A stretch of DNA of 64,000 bases, from NCBI GenBank assembly GCA_010692425.1, contig JAAHHJ010000017.1, positions 62,001-126,000 of the forward strand. The letters run 5' to 3'. Both the position numbers and the translations under genes were made by a program. Numbering within the stretch: position 1 is the first letter of the stretch; each line of letters begins with the position of its first letter. The notes beneath the pieces were generated by a model. It did not search any database. It was not told the DNA's origin and saw only the letters and a program-made list of their open reading frames with translations. Of this stretch, positions 10,413-18,583 are shown in pieces. The DNA comes from Symploca sp. SIO3C6. Its GTDB lineage: Bacteria; Cyanobacteriota; Cyanobacteriia; Cyanobacteriales; Coleofasciculaceae.

Positions 10413-11612
10413 GTGAACGAACCCCTCAAGATTCTACAAATAGTCCCCTCGATTTCCCCAGTCTATGGCGGTCCTAGCCAGATGGTAAAAAACTTTTCAG
10501 CAGCACTGGCTTCTCAAGGTGTTGAAGTCATGGTGTTGACAACAGACTCCAATGGGGATATTGATCAGCCACCGCTAGATGTTCCTCTGGATACACCGGT
10601 AGAACAGGACGGTTATCAGGTAAGATACTTTCGCTGCTCTCCCTTCCGCCGCTATAAATTTTCCCTTGTTCTTCTGCGTTGGCTGTGGCAACACGCTTCA
10701 GAATATCACCTTGCCCATATCCATGCACTCTTTTCTCCGGTAAGTACAGCGGCAGCAACGGTAGCGCGATGGCGGCAGTTACCATATCTGCTACGTCCCT
10801 TGGGTACTTTAGATCCAGCAGATTTGCAAAAGAAAAAACAAATTAAACAGCTTTATGGGACACTACTAGAAAAACCCAACTTAGCTGGAGCTGCAGGAAT
10901 TCACTTTACTAGTGTTCAAGAAGCCAAAATTTCAGAGCGCTTTGGGACTCAGGCATCGGATGTGGTGATTCCCTTAGGTGTGAAGCCTATAGCAAAGCAA
11001 AGTAAAGGCTTGGCAAGGTCTAAGTGGACAATTGCAGAGGATCTGCCTTTAGTGTTATTTATGTCTCGTATTGACCCGAAAAAGGGTTTAAATCTATTGA
11101 TACCTGCTCTGGAAAAACTTTTAGAATCGAACAGAGATTTTCACTTTGTTCTAGCAGGTACAAATCCTCAAGATCCGGATTATGAACTCCAGATTCAGAA
11201 ACAGTTAAAGAGTTCATCTCTGGCTGGGCGCACCACTATTGCTGGCTTTGTTACCGGTGATTTAAAGGAAGCCTTGTTACAAGATGCAGATTTGTTTGTG
11301 CTGCCCTCCTACTACGAAAACTTCGGTATTGCGGTGGCGGAGGCAATGGTGGCAGGAACACCTGTGGTAATTTCTGACCAAGTTCACATTTGGGAGGAAG
11401 TTAAGAACTCTGAGGCTGGTTGGGTTGGTCCTTGTGAAGTGGAAGCTTTGGCTGAACTTTTGCAGGAGGCTCTTAGCGACCTCGGAGAACTTCACAGGCG
11501 GGGGGAAAATGCCCAACAATGTGCTTTGAGCAATTATAGCTGGAGTGCGATTGCACAGCAAATGATTGAGACTTATCACCAAATTGTAGCAAATAGTCTC
11601 ATTGACAATTGA
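10413..11612 (+). CDS. hpsP: family 4 glycosyltransferase, HpsP-like
   Basis: ILQIVPSISPVYGGPSQMVKNFSAALASQGVEVMVLTTDSNG, FMSRIDPKKGLNLLIPAL, ENFGIAVAEAMVAGTPVVISDQV; GTG start. Confidence 0.75.
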   Translation: MNEPLKILQIVPSISPVYGGPSQMVKNFSAALASQGVEVMVLTTDSNGDIDQPPLDVPLDTPVEQDGYQVRYFRCSPFRRYKFSLVLLRWLWQHASEYHLAHIHALFSPVSTAAATVARWRQLPYLLRPLGTLDPADLQKKKQIKQLYGTLLEKPNLAGAAGIHFTSVQEAKISERFGTQASDVVIPLGVKPIAKQSKGLARSKWTIAEDLPLVLFMSRIDPKKGLNLLIPALEKLLESNRDFHFVLAGTNPQDPDYELQIQKQLKSSSLAGRTTIAGFVTGDLKEALLQDADLFVLPSYYENFGIAVAEAMVAGTPVVISDQVHIWEEVKNSEAGWVGPCEVEALAELLQEALSDLGELHRRGENAQQCALSNYSWSAIAQQMIETYHQIVANSLIDN

Positions 11613-11903
11613 AGATTTGAGCTGTTAGTGACATCTACCACCCAGTATCATCTGGATCGTCTCTGTATACTTTTTGTACTAATAAAGTAACTATTTAGTG
11701 TTGACATAGTAATTTGATTGGCATAACATAGGATATAGTATACGAATTACTTTGTACTAACTTTGTTTTACATGTAGGTAACTTCGTCGCAATTTTCCTT
11801 TAACTAAGGTGTATCTAATCTTCATTCTTCACAGCAGAGGTGTGCAAGAAACTGCTGTCGATTTTGCTATTTCAACTTCTCAAGAATCTCAGGAAGCATA
11901 CTG

Positions 11904-12797
11904 ATGAGTGGACTACTCGAAACAATTATCACAAGTTTGCAGGAGCTAGTTGGTAGTGGCATCAAAATTTTGCCTGGACTACTGACAGCACTGATTATTA
12001 TCCTGCTGACTCGCTATGCTGCTGAATTTGTTCAGCAAATAGCTGATAAGTTGGGGACTAAAACAATTAAGAGTTATTCCCTACAACTATTACTGTCAAA
12101 AACTGCTTATGTATCTGCTTGGGTAATTGGAGCTTTATTTGCAGCTGTGGTTGCTTTTCCAGGCTTGGAGTTAGGAGATATCATTGCCACGTTAGGACTT
12201 AGTTCTGTCGCAGTTGGTTTTGCCTTCCAAGATATTTTTAAAAACTTTCTTGCTGGAGTGCTGCTGTTGTTGCAAGAGCCTTTCCGCATCAATGACCAAG
12301 TAATAATTGGTGATTATGAAGGCACTGTTGAGCGCATCGATATTCGCACTACACAAATTCGTACCTATACTGGAGAGCAGGTTATTTTACCCAATGCTAC
12401 TGTGTTTACCAGTGCAGTGCAAGTGAGAACTGCTTTTGAAAGCAGACGTACTGATTTAGGAGTGGGTGTGGATTACAATACATCCCTACCTGAAGCGACT
12501 AAAGTTTTGCTGGCAACCATCACAGATATTGACGGAATTTTAACTTCTCCTGCCCCAGAAGTAGACATTGAAAGTTTTGGTGATAGCTCAATTGACTTGG
12601 TAGTACGCTACTGGACATTACCCCAGAAAACAGAAGTTCGTCGTACTCAAACTAAGGCAATTGTGGCGATTAAGAAGGCTTTTGATTTGGTCAATATTAG
12701 TATTCCTTACCCCATTCGTACAGTTTACCACTACGACCAACAACAGTTTAATGATTATCTTCCTGTTAACGGGAAGGATAATGCTCCACATAACTGA
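11904..12797 (+). CDS. small-conductance mechanosensitive channel, MscS family
   Basis: Three N-terminal TM helices, pore helix GLSSVAVGFAFQDIFKNFLAGVLLLLQEPFRINDQVIIGDYEGTVERIDIRTTQIRTYTGEQVILPNA. Confidence 0.95.
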   Translation: MSGLLETIITSLQELVGSGIKILPGLLTALIIILLTRYAAEFVQQIADKLGTKTIKSYSLQLLLSKTAYVSAWVIGALFAAVVAFPGLELGDIIATLGLSSVAVGFAFQDIFKNFLAGVLLLLQEPFRINDQVIIGDYEGTVERIDIRTTQIRTYTGEQVILPNATVFTSAVQVRTAFESRRTDLGVGVDYNTSLPEATKVLLATITDIDGILTSPAPEVDIESFGDSSIDLVVRYWTLPQKTEVRRTQTKAIVAIKKAFDLVNISIPYPIRTVYHYDQQQFNDYLPVNGKDNAPHN

Positions 12798-12887
12798 GTT
12801 CAATATCAGGAGATATAGCGCTTGTCAGGGTGCTTAGAACAGATTAAAGTAGCCAATATAAAAGAATAAGATATAATGCGGTACTAG

Positions 12888-13331
12888 TTATTCAGAAGAG
12901 GTTCCCAGTTTGTATCCCAGAGCCTTTTTCTTCATCGTCTGAAAAATGTTGTAAAAGCCGTTAGCACGGGAAGGAGTCAAGCTGACGTTTAAACCAGTCT
13001 CTTGAATAAAATCTGGAGACACTTGTAAAATTTCGTCCGGGGTAAGTCCATTAAGTCCTTCAATTAAAAGTGCCACCAAGCCTTTTACCAACTGAGCATC
13101 CGAGTCCCCTAGATACCAAACTTTACCATCTTCCAGGTTAGCAGTCAGGAAAACCTGAGATGTGCAGCCAGGAACTTTATTGGCTGAAACTTTATCTTCT
13201 TCTGGCATCTGTTTAAGCTTCTTAGCATAAGACAGCAGCTGAGCGTAACGCTGCTTAGGATCTGTCCTCCGCTTAAAGCGTTCAACAATTTTGGCGAGGG
13301 CATCTGGAAGAGGAGTTGAGGCTGATGACAT
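12888..13331 (-). CDS. sufE: SufE family Fe-S assembly protein
   Basis: KQRYAQLLSYAKKLKQMPEEDKVSANKVPGCTSQVFLTA...VKGLVALLIEGLNGLTPDEIL; SufE Cys loop. Confidence 0.9.
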   Translation of the reverse strand: MSSASTPLPDALAKIVERFKRRTDPKQRYAQLLSYAKKLKQMPEEDKVSANKVPGCTSQVFLTANLEDGKVWYLGDSDAQLVKGLVALLIEGLNGLTPDEILQVSPDFIQETGLNVSLTPSRANGFYNIFQTMKKKALGYKLGTSSE

Positions 13332-13402
13332 ACCCAGTGTAAGATCAGTATTAATTATTTTGATCCTAACAAGATAAGAGCAATAGTCCGTGCTACTTTA
13401 CA

Positions 13403-14176
13403 CTAAGGGGCAAATAATCTCAATAGCAGTGAGCCAACCGATACTAAAGCATCTCCAAAGGATGATTTAGCTTTAAACTCAGGTGGATGCTGAGCAATTT
13501 CTATGCGCTGAATCAAATTTTGAGATATCTGGTATCCCTCTATATCCCCTTGCTCTGTAAAGAGTGTACCTGCGATTTGAGCATCTGCGATCGCTCCCGA
13601 TTCATCTCCAAGCTTGTAGCGGGCAACTCCGCGAGCCATAATCGCTCTGGCAAAGTCAGGCTTGAGGCTTAAGGCTCGGTTAAAATTCTCAATTGCCACA
13701 GTATAGTTGCCTCTTTGGGCTTCAACCACACCCCAGGCGTGGAAATCTTCAGAAGTTCCAGCATACTGAGGAATACCAATTGCTCCCCGCACATAAGCAG
13801 TCTTCAGGTTAATACCGAATAATTTAGCATCGACAAGAAAAGCATCTCGAAGGTCAGTACCATTAAGATTAGCACCGCTGAGGTTAGCACCACTGAGATT
13901 AGCTCCATGGAGAGAGGCACCACTAAGGTTAGCTCCAGTCAAGTCTGCCTCAGTTAAATTGGCTCGGGAGAGATTAGCGCGACTCAAATCTGCTCCCCTC
14001 AGATTAGCCCCTGCCAAATCTGCCATAATCAAACCAGCTCCCCTGAGACTACATTGCTGACAGTCTCTAGTTGAAAGTAACTGCTGGATATTTTGTAGAT
14101 TTTCAGCAGTAGCAATTGCACTCAAGCTGGTTGTAGTTAGTAGAGCCACTGTAGTCAGAATTATGCCTTTGATCAT
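13403..14176 (-). CDS. secreted pentapeptide-repeat / TPR protein
   Basis: Signal-like N-terminus, ANLRGADLSRANLSRANLTEADLTGANL repeats, then TPR-like C-terminus. Confidence 0.85.
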   Translation of the reverse strand: MIKGIILTTVALLTTTSLSAIATAENLQNIQQLLSTRDCQQCSLRGAGLIMADLAGANLRGADLSRANLSRANLTEADLTGANLSGASLHGANLSGANLSGANLNGTDLRDAFLVDAKLFGINLKTAYVRGAIGIPQYAGTSEDFHAWGVVEAQRGNYTVAIENFNRALSLKPDFARAIMARGVARYKLGDESGAIADAQIAGTLFTEQGDIEGYQISQNLIQRIEIAQHPPEFKAKSSFGDALVSVGSLLLRLFAP

Positions 14177-14342
14177 CTCTTCGCAGTGGGGGATCCTCTC
14201 TCAAGACATTAGGAACGCATAGTTATGCGCTCCTATCCAGGAAGGAACACCACGCCCTCCATAATGTTGACAATCGGCAGATTGAGCGTTTGTAGTTAAT
14301 TACAATTATTTTATCCCCGATTAGCAGTTGCAGTAGATGATC

Positions 14343-14543
14343 CTACTGATTAGCCCTAGTATCACGAACCGCTGCCCAAAAAAAGAAGCCACTCAAAGGA
14401 ATGCTAGCTGCCAGAATAATCCCAGTAATTAAGAAACCATACTGGGGGTGTCCATAGGAGAGCTCGAAAACTGAACCGACAGCGGCAATCGCGGCGACAC
14501 AGGACATCATCAAAAATAAACCGCTTTTGGGAGTCATCATCAT
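14343..14543 (-). CDS. small two-TM hypothetical membrane protein
   Basis: 66 aa, two hydrophobic helices, co-oriented next to def. Confidence 0.6.
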   Translation of the reverse strand: MMMTPKSGLFLMMSCVAAIAAVGSVFELSYGHPQYGFLITGIILAASIPLSGFFFWAAVRDTRANQ

Positions 14544-14557
14544 AGTGGGCAGATGCT

Positions 14558-15121
14558 TTACTTAATTGGTTTGACTGCTTGCACTGAGAAACCGTTTTTT
14601 TGCAGTTCCTCTGTTAGTACTAAACCATTTTGCACGCGATCAACAAACATTACACCTTTGAGGTGATCCATTTCATGCTGAATGACCCGAGATAATAGCT
14701 CTGTAGCTTTTAATATTTTTGGGCGTCCATTTTCATCTTTGTAGGCAACTTCAATTGCTTCTGGACGTCTGACATCAAGGTAGACACCGGGAATGCTCAG
14801 GCAGCCTTCTTGACCATCACACATACTGCTACTATAGCTCTTGATTACCGGGTTAATTAGAACCAAGGGTGGATTTTCTGGGTTATCTGGTTCACAGTCA
14901 ATGACAATAATCTGCTTATTAATCCCTATCTGAGGTGCAGCTAGACCAATACCATCGGCACTGTACATAGTTTGCAGCATCTGCTGAGCCAACTGCCGGA
15001 TTTTTTGGTCTACCTTTGCCACTCGCTTGGCAGGCTGGCGCAGAACGCGCTCACCAAGGTAATGAATTTGTAAAGGCGGATTTTTTAACTTTTGCTTATC
15101 GAAAACTACTTGGGGGGTCAT
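14558..15121 (-). CDS. def: peptide deformylase
   Basis: GIGLAAPQIG, EGCLSIPG, QHEMDHLKGVMFVD motifs. Confidence 0.97.
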   Translation of the reverse strand: MTPQVVFDKQKLKNPPLQIHYLGERVLRQPAKRVAKVDQKIRQLAQQMLQTMYSADGIGLAAPQIGINKQIIVIDCEPDNPENPPLVLINPVIKSYSSSMCDGQEGCLSIPGVYLDVRRPEAIEVAYKDENGRPKILKATELLSRVIQHEMDHLKGVMFVDRVQNGLVLTEELQKNGFSVQAVKPIK

Positions 15122-15388
15122 GGGATTAAGGGTTAGAGAATGACACTTATTTTTCCAAAGTGTAATCGATCTTCATACTAGCATTTTTACTTAAATGGTC
15201 TCTATCGAGGGAATTATCGTTTTTATGTCTTAAGAATGAGGAATGATCCTCTTGGTCAACGAGATCAACTAATTACCTTTAACTCACACAAAATAAAAAT
15301 ATTATTGAAGTTGTAAAATTCTATGGCTGTGATGCCTCCATTAGAGATGAAAGAATTGCCAAGCCGCCCTGAATTCAAATTCTAGACA

Positions 15389-16306
15389 ATGTTACAATTA
15401 CTCACCAAAATTGATTATCTCTGGCGCGAAACTTTATTAGGGATACAGCGCGGTGGGACAATGAACTGGGCAGCAGTGAGTACTGTCACTGTTTTATTGT
15501 TTCTATTTGGCTTGAGTTTACAGATATCTTGGCAGTTAGAGGGAATGCTTAGTCAATTGGGCAATCGGCTGCAAGTTTCTGTCTATCTTGAACCAGGGGC
15601 GCAACTAGAAATGGTGATGCCAGCAGTTAAGAAACTACCACAAGTCAGTGAAATCAAAACCATTTCTAAACAAGAAGCTTGGGTCTCTTTAGTTGAGGAA
15701 TTGGAACTTTCTAATCTTGAAGCTGCCACTCAACAGTTGGAAGGTAATCCCTTAGTGGATGAACTCAAGGTGAAGGTTAAAAAACCACAAAATGTGCCAA
15801 TTATTGCTCAGCAACTGTCTCAGATAGAAGGAATCGATGAAGTCATCTATCTGGATGAGGAACTTCAGAGTCTGCAAGAAATCAATCGAGGTTTAGTATG
15901 GGTGAGCTTTAGTATTATTGCACTTCTAGGTATGACTAGTTTGGCAGTGATCACAATCACAATTCGTCTAATTGCGATCGCTAGACGCCGTGAAATTGAG
16001 ATTATGCAGTTAGTTGGTGCAACCTCTGCCTGGATTTATCTGCCGTTTATTTTGCAGGGTATGAGCTTTGGTGTTGTTGGTGCTACAATTGCTTGGCTTT
16101 TGATTGTCAGTATTGAGCATTTTCTAGTCAACTTGCTGGCTACTGGCCCAGATTTACTCAAATTCATTGCTACAGTTTTGCAACCACAGCCTCTACAACT
16201 ATTAATCATGCCACTGTTACTGATGAGTCTTGGAGGTTTAGTAGGCTTGATGGGAAGCTTTTTGGCAGTTCATCAGGAAACTCTCAAACTAGGAAAAAAT
16301 TTGTGA
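15389..16306 (+). CDS. ftsX: FtsX-like cell division ABC permease
   Basis: N-terminal TM, extracellular LSQLGNRLQVSVYLEPGAQLE...EISKQEAW-type ECD, then three TMs with RRREIEIMQLVGATSAWIYLPFILQG. Confidence 0.88.
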   Translation: MLQLLTKIDYLWRETLLGIQRGGTMNWAAVSTVTVLLFLFGLSLQISWQLEGMLSQLGNRLQVSVYLEPGAQLEMVMPAVKKLPQVSEIKTISKQEAWVSLVEELELSNLEAATQQLEGNPLVDELKVKVKKPQNVPIIAQQLSQIEGIDEVIYLDEELQSLQEINRGLVWVSFSIIALLGMTSLAVITITIRLIAIARRREIEIMQLVGATSAWIYLPFILQGMSFGVVGATIAWLLIVSIEHFLVNLLATGPDLLKFIATVLQPQPLQLLIMPLLLMSLGGLVGLMGSFLAVHQETLKLGKNL

Positions 16307-16307
16307 G

Positions 16308-16406
16308 TATAGCAGTACGTATTAAGGTTAGGACATACTAAATCGCTAAAACTTTGTCAATTTCTGCCTTCTGCCTTCTGCCTTCTGCCTTGCGCGTAGC
16401 GCTATA
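16308..16406. repeat. MITE-like inverted-repeat element, copy A
   Basis: Begins TATAGCAGTACGTATTAAGGTTAGGACA, ends GCGTAGCGCTATA; imperfect TIR; contains CTGCCTT heptamers. Closely matches 53830..53915. Confidence 0.7.
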
Positions 16407-16461
16407 CCTCCCGAAAAAGCCCAAAATTACTTTCAGGTCAATAGAGTTAATTGAAAAAAAT

Positions 16462-16859
16462 ATGACTGTCAAAATTTCTATTCAAGGGATAGAAATTACC
16501 ACTGGTAGTGTTATTAATACTCAAAATCTTTCTTGGCAAGATTTTGAAGAAACTCTTGCTGAACTAGGAGAAAAACATGGATTTAGAACAATATCTTCCA
16601 CCTGACCTTGCTATTGAACCTGACATTACTTATAAAACTACCCTAGAGGTTTATGCTGTTATCAGTGTGCCTGAAGTCTGGAGTTGATAGTAACCAACAA
16701 CTGAAAACTTACACTTTTTTAGATGGAAATTACACTGAAACCATTACCAGTGAAATATTTCCTAATATACCCTTAATTAGAAGGATACCATAACTAGTAC
16801 AACAAGCAATTGAGCAAGGTACTAGCAAAATGTTGAGAGAATTCAAAGGCAAACTGTGA
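16462..16859 (+). pseudogene. degraded Uma2-family (DUF820) endonuclease
   Basis: Fragments across broken frames: MTVKIS...NLSWQDFEETLAELGEKHGFRT / PPDLAIEPDITYKTTLEVYAVISVPEVW / QQLKTYTFLDGNYTETITSEIFPNIPLI / VQQAIEQGTSKMLREFKGKL*, in Uma2 order with an internal deletion. Confidence 0.8.
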
Positions 16860-17722
16860 ATTTACAAATACGAACGCAATGGGAATCACACCTACAAAAT
16901 CTCGGGGAATGGCACGGTTCATTTACCCGCCTCTCACCACAAGGTCAACAGCTAGAAGATACACCCAGCATACTCATTTTAGAACAACTTAACGATAAGC
17001 AACAAGCTCGCTTGACTCTGCGCCGCTTCCGAGAGAATCTGCCAGTAAATGAACTAGTCTATGAATACAGTTCTATAGAAAGAAATCTCCTTTTCTTTGA
17101 AAATGGCGCTTTTTCCCGAGGCGCACTACAGTGGGGAGCATATTCTGAATTTTGGGCAGAATTTGGCTTAATCGAAGCTAATCGCCGCCTGCGTATGGTG
17201 CAGCAATATAACCGAGACTCTCAACTGAGGGCACTGACTTTAATTAGAGAAAAACTTGTTGGTACAGACACTCCGGAGCGCCCTCAACTAACTTTTGAAC
17301 AGCTACTGGGTGAATGGGAGGGAAAAGCAATAACCATTTATCCTGAGCTACAAGGAGCAAGTAACTCCGAGGCAGAATCACCCCACAGTTATCCTACTAA
17401 GCTAAAAATAGAATACCAAGGAAATAATCATTTAGTGCAGCAACTCACTTTTGAGACTGGCACCTCAGCCCGCACTATTACCTCTACCGCTAGGATAGAT
17501 GGCTCAATTCTCCACTTTGAGCATAGTCCCTTACCTACTCAGGTGTTGCTATTACCTGATGGGGCATCTTGCAACTGTCCTTTAGAAATTAAACCTGGTA
17601 GTGTTTTTGTTCTAGAACTAGGTTGGTTATTGCAACCTAACAAGCGTCAACGACTAATTCGCACCTACAATGATCAGGGGGAATGGTTAAGTTTAACTTT
17701 TGTCGAGGAATATAAACTTTAA
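16856..17722 (+). CDS. DUF3598-like protein
   Basis: 288 aa; WESHLQNLGEWHGSFTRLSPQG...LLGEWEGKAITIYPEL duplicated lipocalin-like domains; GTG start. Confidence 0.75.
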   Translation: MNLQIRTQWESHLQNLGEWHGSFTRLSPQGQQLEDTPSILILEQLNDKQQARLTLRRFRENLPVNELVYEYSSIERNLLFFENGAFSRGALQWGAYSEFWAEFGLIEANRRLRMVQQYNRDSQLRALTLIREKLVGTDTPERPQLTFEQLLGEWEGKAITIYPELQGASNSEAESPHSYPTKLKIEYQGNNHLVQQLTFETGTSARTITSTARIDGSILHFEHSPLPTQVLLLPDGASCNCPLEIKPGSVFVLELGWLLQPNKRQRLIRTYNDQGEWLSLTFVEEYKL

Positions 17723-17892
17723 TTCCCATAGCTATAAAAAATTTAATAACAATCCGGCGATAAAATGCCGAAACTTTAACATTTATACAAATTTTGTCAT
17801 CCGGAATTCATGTATTTTAGATTGAAGTTAGGAACTGAAGGATAACTCCTTGGCTTTAAATAGCCACAGAGACTATTAGTGAGGAAATAAAG

Positions 17893-18009
17893 ATGACATC
17901 TGAACTAACTCAAGTTCTATTAATCGTGTTGATCGTTTCTGTTGCCTGTACCGTATTATCTCCTGTGTTATGCTGGCTTCTGCCCAATAGAGCAGCTAAC
18001 CAAGTTTAA
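17893..18009 (+). CDS. 38-aa single-TM protein
   Basis: MTSELTQVLLIVLIVSVACTVLSPVLCWLLPNRAANQV*, preceded by GAGGAAATAAAG ribosome-binding-like sequence. Below the ORF-track cutoff. Confidence 0.55.
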   Translation: MTSELTQVLLIVLIVSVACTVLSPVLCWLLPNRAANQV

Positions 18010-18403
18010 CGAAATATTACAGAAGGCAATAGATTAAGCAATGTATCGGGGTCAGTAACAGTTTGCCAAAAAATAAACAATCTTACCCACCTTATCTAGG
18101 TGGGTTAATTATTTGAGGGTAGCAATTTTTTGAGCAGCTTAATTTTAAAACTACATTCCTGATCCACCATTTTAAGTTTCCAGAGATTTTGTGGTGAACC
18201 AAAGAGACTGAGGTGCGTGCTAGTGGTTAACAAAGTGATTTCAACCAATACAGAAACTAAGTGAAAAAATCTGGAGCATCTAAGATTAGTAGCGGGAATC
18301 ATCAAGGGCTAATTTTAATTTTGAAAATCCTTACGCTCTGTACAGTTTTCAACAATCAGTTTCGGATGAGTGCCAATTTTTTCAAAAACTATGCCCTCTC
18401 TAA

Positions 18404-18520
18404 GAAAGTATCCCATATTCTCTAAAACGAATCGCCCAACCAGAAGAAATTGCTTCGATGATGGCTTTCCTATTTTCAGGAACAATTCCATCGGCAACTG
18501 TGTTCAGTATTGAGATTAAT
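18404..18520 (+). pseudogene. C-terminal relic of a short-chain dehydrogenase/reductase
   Basis: Translates ...SIPYSLKRIAQPEEIASMMAFLFSGTIPSATVFSIE, resembling the SDR tail RxxxPEEIAxxxAFLxSxxASxxTG; no start and no upstream SDR core. Confidence 0.5.
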
Positions 18521-18580
18521 TTACTTATTACTTATTACTTATTACTTATTACTTATTACTTATTACTTATTACTTATTAC
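18520..18580. repeat. heptanucleotide tandem repeat (ATTACTT)n
   Basis: About 8 uninterrupted TTACTTA units. Confidence 0.95.
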
Positions 18581-18583
18581 ACT

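Noticed and set aside
18315-18497. 60-aa minus-strand ORF MPMELFLKIGKPSSKQ...
   Set aside because: Antisense of the SDR relic; the plus-strand reading gives a recognisable SDR motif.
18520-18580. Possible CRISPR array because of regular repeats
   Set aside because: Direct 7-bp tandem units with no spacers; also true of the 53787, 55825 and 62003 arrays. No cas genes in the window.
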